Shown in pieces: positions 35,801 to 46,400 of a DNA stretch of 64,000 nt; positions within the stretch are counted from its first letter, which is position 1; every line of letters starts with the position of its first letter. The notes under the pieces are model-generated. The model did no database searches. It was not told the origin of the DNA and saw only the letters and a list, made by a program, of their open reading frames with translations. The DNA comes from Lutispora saccharofermentans. Its GTDB lineage: Bacteria; Bacillota; Clostridia; Lutisporales; Lutisporaceae. The stretch is from NCBI RefSeq assembly GCF_024363565.1, contig NZ_JAJEKE010000001.1, positions 248,001 through 312,000 of the forward strand. Direction: 5' to 3'. Both the position numbers and the translations under genes were made by a program.

Positions 35801-35934
35801 TCTTCTCTTGCAGCTTCTTTATTGACAACAATATAATAAAAAAGTGCCTCAATTTTTCTAGATGGAAAAACAATTCTTGTATCTTTTCTGGTTACGGACG
35901 GAGTACTAAAGAGCTTTACATTTATTGGCTCCAT
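32884..35934 (-). CDS. SARP-type transcriptional regulator with BTAD, AAA ATPase and TPR domains
   Basis: The 1016 residues contain, in order, an OmpR-like winged helix (about 1-95; LLWPDANAQTGRKNVRNALYYIKKSL), a bacterial transcriptional activator domain (about 100-235; IDEYDEKAYRVLMKAFAEM...), a STAND/AAA ATPase (Walker A GEAGIGKT about 277-284, Walker B IVVFDDIQWMD about 390-400), and a long TPR region (about 620-1010). This is the AfsR-like SARP design, ligand- or partner-gated and ATP-dependent. It stands alone between the hutU and fhs promoters, which share a SARP-like repeat, so I infer control of those operons. Its signal is unknown. Confidence 0.9.
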   Translation of the reverse strand: MEPINVKLFSTPSVTRKDTRIVFPSRKIEALFYYIVVNKEAAREELSSLLWPDANAQTGRKNVRNALYYIKKSLDMDIIISPNRYLVTLNPEAQISLDLDRLLSDDEWIDAYAGDFLQGFAVKDEEAFEDWIINSREKYKSLYVQKLYKKIKEDFTYRDYQSAEQCARRLIEIDEYDEKAYRVLMKAFAEMNMYNKAIDIYNKLSEILEKDLGIIPDIKSRTLFQNIQEIRNSVETERIDKGKKIFYGRKQELAELHSNYNDLKNGRNYNSILIIGEAGIGKTALKDKFLEEIRQDDNFIMESSCYQAEEGFPLRPWNGILSKVFNISEEERLKLPFAWRDILEAFFPSFASYDEKSELTINIKANPLKLKMLEETIISLLSKISRLKKTIVVFDDIQWMDNLSISLLSGILLHITEGVMVIAACRNGYSQRVEDFIVEMVKHNRLNKIELDRFTKEEVVDFARKALPDYNFEDDIYENIYKETEGNTFFIVEYINSLRENREMDMMSARMTDILKSRFIGISEEGVKILNISSMFFDEISIEILAEISGVDKLKLLDILDDLKNRFIIKEIDDKSSPSIIFTHQKLREFIYNIQSDSRKQILHNRIGQILETRLMGDDRDIVLYPKLIYHFSKSGDMESALKYNIKTANFYLDFNHELFPTLYGNYSIDTYHPYLTTEDSLKYLNNIEEQFVKLKESYPIMDQITLLGIAFYHMKGRYLIRQGQYERGIELIKDMISSSLRVGEIDYALKGYRQMIYYGIQTRDMKIMGENIEAGLKMAREYSLNADIGMFLRLCGLYKIMNKEYEQAEELLKQCINRFLSIENCKDKYSMHIAAAYSYLGDIRRYNMRFQSSLEYYDKAISLCESKMAGSSLATFCTNAGQAAFDAGDYIRAKSYFIRAFETYKKVDSIWGRGTAEGYMTLLLMAEGNYKEALESLKRADRYSDKIKNPYEIGLIYRIKAEIRYKMESNNKLSQIFIVYLNMNRSYYCEEGIRCLKEVNDKYQIDILNMFAEQR

Positions 35935-36020
35935 AAGCTCACCTCTCTATAAATAAGCCTTTAAGATATTATACCTCACCATCTGGTTAAAAGAGAAATT
36001 TATTGTTCCCTATAGCTTAT

Positions 36021-36052
36021 AAAAAAACCCAGACGTTATGTCCGAGCTTTTT
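36021..36052 (-). terminator. Terminator of fhs-ftcD operon
   Basis: On the minus strand an imperfect roughly 10-bp stem (AAAGCTCGGAC against GTCTGGGTTT with one bulge and G-T pairs) is followed by seven T. It lies just after ftcD. Confidence 0.7.
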
Positions 36053-36077
36053 GCAGAATTTCTCTTTTTTCTCTATT

Positions 36078-36983
36078 TTACTCCATCAATCTTGTCTCAA
36101 GAATCTGGTTCATAGTAAAATTCTCTACACCAAGATAATAAACAGCTGTATCGATCAAAGCTTCCATTGGAATAGTCCCTACTATCTCACTTCCTATAGG
36201 ATGGATTCCAAATCTTCTGGCTTCAATCTTAATCAATTCATACGCTCTGTAAAGAGCTGTTTTGGTGTAATCAGTCATATTCATGGAGACCTGAGCTATA
36301 CCCTTGTCTGATAAATCAATGGCTATTGCCTTGCAAAATCTTAAGCCTCCATTGAGATGCCTAATATTTTTTGCAATCTGTGCGGCAATTTCCTTGTTAT
36401 TAGTACTCAAATTTACATTAAAGGCAACAAGGGGCATTCTCGCTCCAATAGCGGTTACCCCAGCAGTCGGATGAACCTTATCAGAACCAAAATCCGGCTT
36501 CCACTCAGGCTGCTGAAGCTTTTCCGCCATCCCTTCAAATTGTCCTTTTCTCACTGTTGCAAGGTTTTCCCTCTCAGGGCTTGTTGCAGATTTTTCATAT
36601 AAGAATATAGGTATATTATATCTTTCGGCAGCTTCTTTTGCTACTTCCTTTGAAAACTCTATGACTTCAGTCATACTTACATTTCTAACAGGAATAAAAG
36701 GAATTACATCTGTTGCGCCCATTCTCGGATGCTCTCCTGTATGTTTCGTCATGTCTATAATCGAAGCTGCTGTTCCCATGGCTTCAATGACTGCATTTTT
36801 GACTGGTTCCATTTCTCCTACTATAGTAACAACAAGCCTGTTATGACTTTCATCCGCTGAATAATCAAGAAGCTTAACTCCGTTCTTGCCTCTGAAGGAA
36901 TCCATAATTTTTTCTATTTTTCCCTTATCTCTTCCTTCGCTAAAGTTAGGCACGCATTCAATAAGTTTTTTGTTAGTGATCAT
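36078..36983 (-). CDS. ftcD: Glutamate formimidoyltransferase (FtcD N-domain type), copy 1
   Basis: This transfers the formimino group of N-formimino-glutamate to tetrahydrofolate. The 301 residues match the transferase half only of the fused animal enzyme; the cyclodeaminase half is fchA. Motifs include ECVPNFSEGRD at the N-terminus, LLDYSADESHNRLVVT (about 38-53), the catalytic-His segment HTGEHPRMGATDVIPF (about 79-94) and LVAFNVNLST (about 185). The start is ATG 36981-36983, 16 nt after the fhs stop; an earlier in-frame ATG lies within fhs. A second, diverged copy is at 58.9 kb. Confidence 0.95.
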   Translation of the reverse strand: MITNKKLIECVPNFSEGRDKGKIEKIMDSFRGKNGVKLLDYSADESHNRLVVTIVGEMEPVKNAVIEAMGTAASIIDMTKHTGEHPRMGATDVIPFIPVRNVSMTEVIEFSKEVAKEAAERYNIPIFLYEKSATSPERENLATVRKGQFEGMAEKLQQPEWKPDFGSDKVHPTAGVTAIGARMPLVAFNVNLSTNNKEIAAQIAKNIRHLNGGLRFCKAIAIDLSDKGIAQVSMNMTDYTKTALYRAYELIKIEARRFGIHPIGSEIVGTIPMEALIDTAVYYLGVENFTMNQILETRLME

Positions 36984-36999
36984 ATAAAAACCGCCTTTC

Positions 37000-38682
37000 T
37001 TAAAATAATCCTGTAACCATACCATTTTCGTCTATATCTATAAGCTCTGCTGCCGGAACTTTAGGCAGCCCCGGCATTGTCATGATATCGCCTGTAAGAC
37101 ATACAATAAACCCGGCCCCTGCTGACACCCTAATTTCATTAACAGTAATTTCAAAGCCTTTGGGAGCACCAAGAAGCTGTGGATTATCTGAGAGCGAATA
37201 TTGTGTTTTAGCCATACATATTGGCAGCTTGTCCATACCCAGTTCTTCAAGCCTCTTCATTTCTTTTATAGCTTTTGCTGAGAACTTAACGCCGCTCCCT
37301 CCATAAATCTCCTTAACTATTGTCCCTATCTTATCAGATATTGAAGCCTCAGTTTCATATATAGGCTTATAGCATGATTTTTCATGTTCAATAAGGCTGA
37401 TAAGCTTTTCCGCCATTTCAATTCCGCCTTCTCCGCCCTTTTCCCACACTTCATTTAAAGCAGCTTCAACTCCATATTCTTTGCACTTTCTAAGCAGAAA
37501 CTGTATCTCAGCCTCCGTATCCATTGCAAAACGATTTATCCCCACCATAACAGGCACACCGAATTTCCTTATATTTTCGATTTGCTTTGCAAGGTTTTCA
37601 AAGCCTTTATTAAGAGTATCCAGATTTTCCTTGCTAAGCTCGCCCTTGGCTGTCCCTCCATGCATCTTTAGAGCGCGTATCGTTGCAACTATGACAACTG
37701 CCGAAGGCTTAAGGTCTCCATATCTGCATTTTATGTCAAGAAATTTTTCTGCGCCAAGGTCTGCGCCAAAACCTGCTTCTGTCACTAGATAGTCAGCTAA
37801 TTTAAGCCCCAGCTTGGTAGCTATTATGCTGTTGCAGCCATGCGCAATATTGGCAAAAGGCCCTCCATGTATAAGGGCCGGAGTATTTTCAAGGGTTTGT
37901 ACAAGGTTAGGCTTGATAGCGTCTTTAAGAAGCAGCAGCATAGCTCCATCAACTTTTAAATCCTTTACAGTGACAGGCTGACCATCCATATTATAAGCTA
38001 CTATTATTTTCCCTAACCTATTTTTCAGATCCATCAGATTATCTGAAAGGCAAAGCACCGCCATAACTTCCGAAGCAACTGTTATTGTAAAGCCATCCTG
38101 CCTTACAAAGCCGTTGGCTTTCCCTCCAAGCCCTACAACAACCTCCCTCAAGGCTCTGTCATTCATATCAAGCACTCTTTTCCAAACAATCTGTCTTGTA
38201 TCAATATTTAAGGGGTTCCCTTGATGTATACTGTTATCCATTGCTGCTGACACAAGATTATTAGCAGCAGTAATAGCATGCATATCACCTGTAAAGTGCA
38301 AATTAATATCTTCCATTGGAACAACCTGGGCATATCCACCTCCCGCGGCTCCGCCTTTCACTCCAAAAACAGGACCTAAGGATGGTTCTCTAAGGGCTAT
38401 TATAGCCTTCTTGCCAATCTTATTCAGTGCTTGTCCAAGACCTACCGTAGTTGTTGATTTTCCCTCACCCGCTGGTGTAGGAGTAATGGCTGTCACTAAT
38501 ACAAGCTTTCCGTCCTTTTTATCTTTCAATCTATCTAATATATTGAGAGATATCTTCGCTTTGTATTTACCATATAGTTCAAGTTCATCCTCAAGTATTC
38601 CGCATTCTTTGGCTATATCACAAATGTCTTTCATTTTTGCATGCTGTGCTATTTGTATATCACTAGGAACTTTTGTATTCAT
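37000..38682 (-). CDS. fhs: Formate--tetrahydrofolate ligase
   Basis: Fhs makes 10-formyl-THF from formate, THF and ATP, and can run in reverse to yield ATP and formate. The 560 residues show the P-loop [15 protein letters not shown] (about 67-81), [22 protein letters not shown] (about 98-119) and FHFTGD-type motif (here [10 protein letters not shown], about 126). Two nearby ATGs are possible; I chose 38680-38682, giving [13 protein letters not shown] and the usual length. It is first in fhs-ftcD, which suggests that formimino-derived one-carbon units are cashed in as ATP during histidine fermentation. Confidence 0.97.
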   Translation of the reverse strand: MNTKVPSDIQIAQHAKMKDICDIAKECGILEDELELYGKYKAKISLNILDRLKDKKDGKLVLVTAITPTPAGEGKSTTTVGLGQALNKIGKKAIIALREPSLGPVFGVKGGAAGGGYAQVVPMEDINLHFTGDMHAITAANNLVSAAMDNSIHQGNPLNIDTRQIVWKRVLDMNDRALREVVVGLGGKANGFVRQDGFTITVASEVMAVLCLSDNLMDLKNRLGKIIVAYNMDGQPVTVKDLKVDGAMLLLLKDAIKPNLVQTLENTPALIHGGPFANIAHGCNSIIATKLGLKLADYLVTEAGFGADLGAEKFLDIKCRYGDLKPSAVVIVATIRALKMHGGTAKGELSKENLDTLNKGFENLAKQIENIRKFGVPVMVGINRFAMDTEAEIQFLLRKCKEYGVEAALNEVWEKGGEGGIEMAEKLISLIEHEKSCYKPIYETEASISDKIGTIVKEIYGGSGVKFSAKAIKEMKRLEELGMDKLPICMAKTQYSLSDNPQLLGAPKGFEITVNEIRVSAGAGFIVCLTGDIMTMPGLPKVPAAELIDIDENGMVTGLF

Positions 38683-38724
38683 TATCATAATCCCTCCCAT
38701 AAAAATTAAATCGTTCATATCTTT

Positions 38725-38756
38725 ATTGTATTTTTCAGGCGTCCTATAAACGTCAA
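38725..38756 (-). promoter_or_regulatory. fhs promoter with 11-bp-spaced direct repeat (putative SARP site)
   Basis: On the minus strand heptamers TTGACGT (38750-38756) and AGGACGC (38739-38745) start 11 bp apart. TACAAT follows at 38725-38730, 8 nt after the second heptamer, with a 20-nt -35/-10 spacer. Order, orientation and spacings equal those at the hutU promoter. Confidence 0.58.
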
Positions 38757-38799
38757 TAAGTTGAAAAATGCAGCATTTTAAAACAGTTCATGCATAAAA

Positions 38800-38832
38800 C
38801 AAAACGGTTCTAGAACACCTAGAGCCGTTTTG
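38800..38832. terminator. Terminator between sdaAA and fhs
   Basis: A 14-nt arm pair (CAAAACGGTTCTAG / CTAGAGCCGTTTTG, one G-T type mismatch) with a 5-nt loop is followed by TTTTA on the plus side and, on the minus strand, by TTTTATG. On the minus strand it ends the sdaAB-sdaAA transcript. Confidence 0.82.
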
Positions 38833-38891
38833 TTTTATATATAAAGTTTTTATTATTATGAGAGCTATACACTCTCGTGCATCAAAATCTC

Positions 38892-39764
38892 TTATTCTTT
38901 CTTCACCAGCTTCTCTTCCAATGCCCTCCCGGTGCTTGTAGCCGCAAGACCGCCCATGGAAGTTTCTCTGAGTTCCACAGGCATGGCATGACCTACCTCG
39001 CCCATAGCCTTAATGACCTCATCAACAGGTATTACGCTTTTTATTCCAGATATGGCCATATCTGCTGCAAGTATAGCCTGGGCTGCGCCAAAGCTGTTCC
39101 TTTTGATGCAAGGGACTTCTACTAAGCCAGCTACAGGATCGCAGACAAGACCCATGACACCCTTCATAGCTATAGCAGCCGCATCTCCGGCTTGAGACGG
39201 TGTTCCGCCTGACAATTCGACCGCTGCTGCAGCAGCCATAGCAGAAGCAGCTCCGCATTCTGCCTGGCATCCCCCTTCAGCTCCGGCCAGGGTCGCATTC
39301 TGAGCGATAACCTTGCCTACAACGGCAGTGGTGATCAAAGATTCTGCTATCTCTTCATCGGATTTGCCCAGTCTTTCTCCTACGGTCATCAGCACTCCCG
39401 GAATAATCCCGCAGGAGCCGGCTGTCGGAGCAGCTACTATCTTGCCCATAGAGGCGTTGACATTAGAAACAGCCATCGCCCTGGAAGCCGCACTCAATAT
39501 CGTCTCACCTGACAGCCCTTTATCCCTTTCCTGCCATAGCCTGTATCCTTCTCCCCCGGTGAGGCCGCTTACTGAGGGTATTACCTGACTAATGCCATTG
39601 GATACGGAATCTTTCATCACAGCATAATTGGAATACATTCTTTTCTTTATTTCTTCAGCAGACAATCCGCTTTCCTTGCTCTCCATCTCTAAAGCAATAT
39701 CCGATATTTTTGCACCTTTTTGTTCTGCAGCTTCAATTATTTGCTGCATAGTATACAGGGACAT
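38892..39764 (-). CDS. sdaAA: L-serine dehydratase, iron-sulfur-dependent, alpha subunit
   Basis: The catalytic subunit of the [4Fe-4S] enzyme that deaminates serine to pyruvate and ammonia. The 290 residues include SGLTGGEG (substrate loop), AAPTAGSCGIIPG (about 110-122, Cys ligand candidate), GGCQAECGAASAMAAAA (about 163) and LVCDPVAGLVEVPCIKRN (about 207-224), with cysteines in the positions expected for cluster ligation. It starts at ATG 39762-39764 and follows sdaAB by 13 nt. The two-subunit form is the usual one in Clostridia. Confidence 0.97.
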   Translation of the reverse strand: MSLYTMQQIIEAAEQKGAKISDIALEMESKESGLSAEEIKKRMYSNYAVMKDSVSNGISQVIPSVSGLTGGEGYRLWQERDKGLSGETILSAASRAMAVSNVNASMGKIVAAPTAGSCGIIPGVLMTVGERLGKSDEEIAESLITTAVVGKVIAQNATLAGAEGGCQAECGAASAMAAAAAVELSGGTPSQAGDAAAIAMKGVMGLVCDPVAGLVEVPCIKRNSFGAAQAILAADMAISGIKSVIPVDEVIKAMGEVGHAMPVELRETSMGGLAATSTGRALEEKLVKKE

Positions 39765-39777
39765 ATATTCATCCTCC

Positions 39778-40434
39778 TCAAATAGTGGATAGCACTATCT
39801 TATATATGCCATCATGGCCTTCCAGATCTGTCTTAACCGATTTCGGGGGTATTTCATCTGTTTCAATGATCATCAATGCGGTATCACCCTTGGACTTCCT
39901 TGACAGTTTCATCTGCGCAATATTTATATTTTTTTGTGCCAAATAGGAGGCTGCAAAGGCTACAATGCCGGGCTTATCATGTTGTATGGCTATTATGGTA
40001 TTATATTCACCTGTAAATTCAGTTTTAAACCCATCGATGTCCTGTATCATCACTCTGCCTCCTCCCAGGGAGCAGCCTGTTATGCTCATGGTGCTTTTTT
40101 CTCCGAATAATTGTATCTTGGCTGTATTCGGGTGAACTTCCCGGTTGCTGTCCTCAAGTCTGAAATTTATCTCAATTCCGGCTTTTCCCCCTATCTCAAA
40201 GGCATCCTTTATACGCTCATCATCAGGATCCATACCCATTATTCCGGCTACAACAGCCTTATCCGTTCCGTGGCCCTTGCCTGTTTTGGCAAAAGAATTA
40301 TACAGGGTTATATCCGCCCTATCAAAGCTTGCCCCAAATATGTTTCTTGCCAGCTTTCCAAGCCTTGCCGCTCCGGCCGTATGTGAACTGGACGGACCAA
40401 TCATAACGGGACCGATGATATCAAAAAGATTCAC
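39778..40434 (-). CDS. sdaAB: L-serine dehydratase, iron-sulfur-dependent, beta subunit
   Basis: The beta subunit partners with SdaAA in serine deamination. The 218 residues begin with FDIIGPVMIGPSSSHTAGAARLG, the N-terminal family motif. They end with an ACT domain (about 148-218; GEYNTIIAIQHDKPGIVAFAASYLAQKNINIAQMKL), which may bind a regulatory amino acid. It starts at GTG 40432-40434, 8 nt after GGAGG. The very large glucan synthase gene ends 44 nt upstream on the same strand; co-transcription is possible but probably incidental. Confidence 0.96.
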   Translation of the reverse strand: MNLFDIIGPVMIGPSSSHTAGAARLGKLARNIFGASFDRADITLYNSFAKTGKGHGTDKAVVAGIMGMDPDDERIKDAFEIGGKAGIEINFRLEDSNREVHPNTAKIQLFGEKSTMSITGCSLGGGRVMIQDIDGFKTEFTGEYNTIIAIQHDKPGIVAFAASYLAQKNINIAQMKLSRKSKGDTALMIIETDEIPPKSVKTDLEGHDGIYKIVLSTI

Positions 40435-40478
40435 TTTATCATCCTCCTATCTTCTCAATATATAATAGCATTTACTAA

Positions 40479-43400
40479 TTATTCTTTACAACCCATCAAA
40501 ACCACAATCTCATGTTTCTTCCCATCATCGGAGAGCTCTATCCCTTCGCTGTTTATCAATTTTCCGTCCAGGCTGAGTGATGCTACTCCCCGGCTCCTGC
40601 TTTCCGGGTTTAAGACATTAATGCTGTAAATTGTACCTGCGTTATTGTAAGTCACCTTATATCCATGCCAGTCCTGAGGTATGCATGGCTCTATGAATAA
40701 TCGGCTTCCTCTCTTTTTTATACCCAATATATATTCAATACCCGCTCTGTATATCCAACCGGCAGCTCCCGTATACCATGACCATCCGCCTCTTCCTGTA
40801 TGGGGACTTACAGCATATACATCAGCAGCTACGGCATAAGGCTCCGTCTTATAGACAGCGCATTCAAGGGGCGTTCTGGCATGATTTATAGGATTTATCA
40901 TATGAAATAATTTGTGAGCCATGTCACCTTCACCCAGTCGGGCAAAGGCACATATGACCCAGGCTGCAGCATGGGTGTACTGCCCGCCGTTTTCTCTTAC
41001 TCCCGGCACATAGGATTTTATATAGCCCGGGTTTTTATCGGTTTTATCAAAAGGCGGCGTAAAAAGAAGTATCAATCCCTCATCCTCTTTTACCAAATGT
41101 CTTTTCACAGACTCCATGGCAATTGATGCCCTTTCAGGCGATGCTGCTCCGGATAATACTGCCCAGCTTTGTGCGATGGAGTCTATCATGCACTCCATAT
41201 TTTCTGAAGACCCGAGAGGGGTACCATCGTCATAATACGCTCTCTTGTACCAATTTCCATCCCAACCATCGTCCTCAATAGCTTTTTTTAGCTTATCCAT
41301 GGCTGTTTCATATTTTATCGCTCTTTCCGAATCCCTCATCAAAGCGCATATGGGAATAAAGCCCTCCAATATTTTATACAAAAAGAATGCCAGCCATATG
41401 CTTTCTCCGCTTCCTTTATTGCCGACCATATTCATACCGTCATTCCAATCTCCGGAGCCCATCTTCGGCAGATCATGAATACCGAAATTCAAGCTTCTGT
41501 CTATGGCTTTTATACAATGCCCATAAACAGTATCCATCATAGAAGAAGCCTGCGGTATGCCGTATTTTTCATCCTCCCCTTCTTTAAGGGGCTCCGCCTT
41601 GATGTATGGCCTCTCAATTTTTAATACACTATTGTCCTCCGTAAGCTTTATATACTCAATAACCGCATAAGGAAGCCACAGCAGATCATCAGTAAATCTT
41701 GTTCTTACGCCTTTATCTCCGGCCACAGGGTGCCACCAATGCTGCACATCACCTTCCTCAAATTGATGGCTGCAATGAAGCAGGATCTGCTCCTTAAGCG
41801 AATCCGGCATCAGCATCCCAATATTCACGGCATCCTGAAGCTGATCCCTGAAGCCATATGCTCCCCCGGACTGGTAAAAGCCTGACCTGGCCCATAATCT
41901 GCAGGATATGGTCTGATATGCAAGCCATCCGTTCAATAGCAGGTCCATGGATTTATCAGGAGTTTCAACCTTGATTTTCCCCAAGATTGCCTGCCAGCTT
42001 TGCTTTGCCATTTTCAGTTCATGCTCTGCTGTAGAAATATCCTTATATCTTTCCAAAATAGCCTTGATTTCCTTGTATTCACTGCTCTGCCCCAGGTAGA
42101 ACCCGATTTTTTTCTCCTCCATAGCCCCCAGGCTTATCTCAATCTGGATCACTCCGCAAGCTTCATAATCTATGTCCGCATCAGCATCTTCTTCTACCAT
42201 GTTTAAAACTTCAAGCCTGTTTGTCTTATACTCCTTTATGGGTTCTGAGGATGCCATAAATGCTACTCTTCCCGGGAAATCGCTATTATAGCTGTTCCTT
42301 AAGATCAACGCGTCAAACTCAGCATCATGATCAACGACTATATGCGGCTTTGTTTCTTTTTTATTTACCCCAAGCACAGGTTCAACATAGTAATAAAGCT
42401 TCAACTTTTTCTCTCTGTCCTCTTTATTGCTCAGCTTCAGGATATTCACCTTAAGCTTCTCATCTAAAGGTGTGAACATCTCTAACTCCTGCTTAATTCC
42501 ATAGCAGTCCATGTTGAATACCGTATAGCCCCAGCCATGCCTTACTGCCCAGGGTTCAGCATTTTTCGAAGCGCTTGGTGTGATGGTCCATATTTCTCCT
42601 TTCTCCATGTCTTCCATATAAATTATCTCCTGTGGCTCATCTGCAACCGGATCATTTGTCCAGGAGGTAATCTTGTATTCCCTGCTATTCTCTGCCCAGG
42701 CATAGCCTCCGCCGCTTTCAGATATTATAAATCCGAATTTAGGATTTGCAATCACATTTATCCAGGGAGCAGGCGTAATATGCCCTTTCTTCAGGTTCAT
42801 GACATATTCACTTCCATCTCTGGCAAATCCGCCATAGCCATTGAACATAAAAACATCATTTATAGCAGGGAGTTCACATTTTTTCGTTCTTTCACCATTG
42901 TCCGCTTTTTTATTTTCAGCCTTCCTTATGCTTATTTCAAGCAGCTGCTTTTCTATAGGACCCTTTTCAGCCTTAAATGTCAAAGCAGAAGCAGCAAGCA
43001 ATAAATCCTTATCTTCGCGAGGAATATTAGAAGCATTAATGATGAATATTCCGCCGGAAGTGCCTAATAAATATCTGCCGTTGCTATCCTCCACCAAATT
43101 GAGGATGGCTGTTCTTAAAGGCTGCAAGTAGTTGCTTTCGTCTAGATTTAAAATGACCAGGTCCATGCTTAAGCCTTTGATTCTCAAAAATTCATGAGCT
43201 CTGACAGCTTGCCTGAGGATAGGAATATCTCTCTCATCAGCTATGGACATCAGCATAATCGGCAAATCTCCCGATATACCATATGGCCAAAGCGAGGGCT
43301 GGCCTTTTCTATTTCGCCTTATATATTCCCGATTTGCACTTCTACCGGGGCTCCCATAGATCAAATGTGATATAAGCTTTTCAAAATTCACAATATCTTG

Positions 43401-46400
43401 AGTGTCCAGGTTTAAAAAAGAACCCTCCACCTGGCTTCTGGTGGCTGACAGTGCATAAGCCCTCTGTATGGATGAAACTTCTCTATATTTGACTATCAAT
43501 TCTCTCATTCTTTCTCTTGACATACCGAAGCCTGTAACGAAAGATATTTCTCCGGAGCTTCCGGCATTCAGCCGGATCACTCTTCTTATGCTCATCACCG
43601 GGTCTAGCACTATTCCGGAAGTATTTGACAGCGGCTGATGAACAGCTAAAGGATTTTTGATGCTCCTCCCTCTTCCTATAAAGTTCACCCTGCTGGTTTC
43701 ATATTCCATAGACCCCGAAGCGTTGCCTTCTACTACGGAAGTATGAAAAGCCCACCTCTCCCAGCCATCCGTTTCTCTTGGTTTTCTCACTGCCAAAAGG
43801 CTCTTGTATTCCTCCAAATACTCTGTCCTGACAAATAAATTTGAAAAAGCCCTATGAGCTATATCCGCCGCCTCAGCAGTAAGCGTTACTTCCATGAAGC
43901 TGGTCAATTCTAAAGAAACAGGAGTGTGTCCGTGATTTTCTATCCTTATCCTCCTGATTTCCACATGGTCTTCGGGAGACACAAATACTTCCATCACTGT
44001 TTTTATATCATTATCCGTTCTGGTAAACTCTGCTTTTGATTGATAAAAATCCACATTATATGCTTCAGCATCCTCATTGAAGGGCTCGTAAGCTGCAGAC
44101 CAAACTTTGTCTTTGCTCAAATCTCTGATAAATATATAGTTGCCATATCCGCCCTCTATGCTATCGGCTCTCCACCTATTTATCAATGTTCCGTCTATTT
44201 TGCTGAAGCCTCCGCCTCTATTGTTGATAAAAACAGAATGTTTCCCATTGGTAAGAATCTGGCAGGGTGGAGGCAATGCATTGATAGAATCATAGCTTCT
44301 TATACCCTCCTGATACAGTCTTTTCTGTCTGTCCGCCCCAGGCATGCTTTCCTTATATTCCTTAGTGATCACCGCATTTGCTGGAATCCTTTCCTGCAGC
44401 ATTATCTCCCCCGCTTTTATTACTGGATGGCTGTGAAAGCGCTTTATCAATATATCATCATTTAAATAGTTGTTTATAGCCAGCAAGCTCATGCCTTGAT
44501 GATGAGCCATATAGCTTTTTATTATCTGGTGATTTGCTCCCGCAGGCATGCGTCTCAGAGTAAAATCTACCGCTTCATAGAGCCCATATTTGCCTTCCAT
44601 TCCCATTTCAATAAGCCTTCTGATATTTTCAGCGGCTCCTTCAGGATCAAAATTAATTGCCAGGATAGTCGAATATGGAGATATCACAACTTCCTCAACA
44701 AGGCCTCTTTTTAAGCCCAGATCAGGCACGCCAAAAGCTTTATATTGATAATTCAAATCCAGGTCAAAGGCGTAATAGCCGGATTCAGAGGTGCCCCAAG
44801 GCACATTATTCTTGCGTCCATAGCTCTTTTGGGCTTTTATCACACCTTTATAAGTCTCATCCATAATGGTCTTGCTATAGTCCTTCATTATTAAAGCAGG
44901 CATAAAGTATTCAAACATAGTACCGCTCCAGGAAACCAATGCTTTATTTCTGCCTATGTGCGTCAAAGACCTTCCCAGCTTATTCCAATGCTTAAGGGGG
45001 ACCTCTCTTCTGGCTGCTGCCAGATAGCTTGTTATCCTGGCTTCAGAAGCCAGCAAATCGTAATACGAGTTTGTAAGGCTTTCCTTATCCACATCATAAC
45101 CTATGGAAAATAAATTTTTTTTCTTATCGTAAAGGTAAATAAATTTAGTCCTTTCAATAATCCGCCCTATCCTCTCTTTCATGTCTGCCGCCGTGCTCCT
45201 ATTATCACTGTTTTCAAGCGGCTCGCTCAACGCCTGCTCCAGCAGGAGCATATAAGATATGAAATTTCCGCTGTCAACCGTTGATACATAATGGGGCCTA
45301 AGAACCTCCAGAGTTTTAATATCATACCAGTTGTATAAATGGCCTTTCCAGCTTTCCAGCTTCTCCACGGTATCCATAGTATTATTGAGCCTTTCCAATG
45401 CCTGGGACATTGTAATATAGCCCAGATCAACGGCTGCTAAAGTTGATACCATATATAAGCCTATGTTTGTAGGAGAGGTTCTCGGGGCTGCTCCCTTCAG
45501 GGGGTATTCCTGATAATTGTCAGGAGGCAAGAAATTAGATTCTTTGCATACCAATTTCTCATAATAGGACCAGGTATTTCTGCCGATCCTCTCAATATTT
45601 TCCCTATCCTCTCCGGATAAAACAGGCTTTTGTTTTATGGAATCATTGCTTATCCTGTAAGCAATATAAGGTGAGGCAATCCATAGAATTATAAAGAATA
45701 CAGATGCCGCGTCATATCGTGCTCCTGATATGGCAATAGCCGCTGCATAGAGCAGTGATAAAGTCGGAGCCTGTCTCATTTTCCAAAGGCATCCCCTGAA
45801 ATTCAGCTTGATCTTTTTCTCAGCATCTGCCGCTGTAAGCCATTCCAGCAAATTTTTACGGGAATAAAATACTCTATACAGGGTCCTCACTATTGCATCT
45901 GCCATCAGATAAGCATTATAGGGCAAAAAAGCAAGGATTATAAAAAGCTGATATGCAGCTGTTTTTAATTGTTCTGTATACCGGCCCACATCTCTGTTCC
46001 TTACTATATCTAAAGAAAAAAATCTCAGTATGTGGGGGAATAAGATTATAAGCAGTATAATATACAAGAGCTTTGAAGCCGCAACAGGCAAAAAGGCTGT
46101 ACCCAGCAGCAGCAAGTATAGAGAAGGCTGCAGCATGCTCCTTCTGAGATTATCTATCATCTTCCATCTTGAAAGAGCCGACAGAGGTTTTTTGCCAAAG
46201 ATCCATTTGATCAGCTGCCAGTCCCCTCTCACCCATCTATGCTGTCTGGCGGAATAAGAACCGTATTTCCCGGGGAAACCATCTATGAGGCTGATATCTC
46301 CAGCCAATCCGGTTCTAAGAAGGCTTCCTTCTAAAAGGTCATGGCTTAAAATTGTATTATCCTCTATCCTCTTCTCTGTCACTTCATTAAATAGCTTTAA

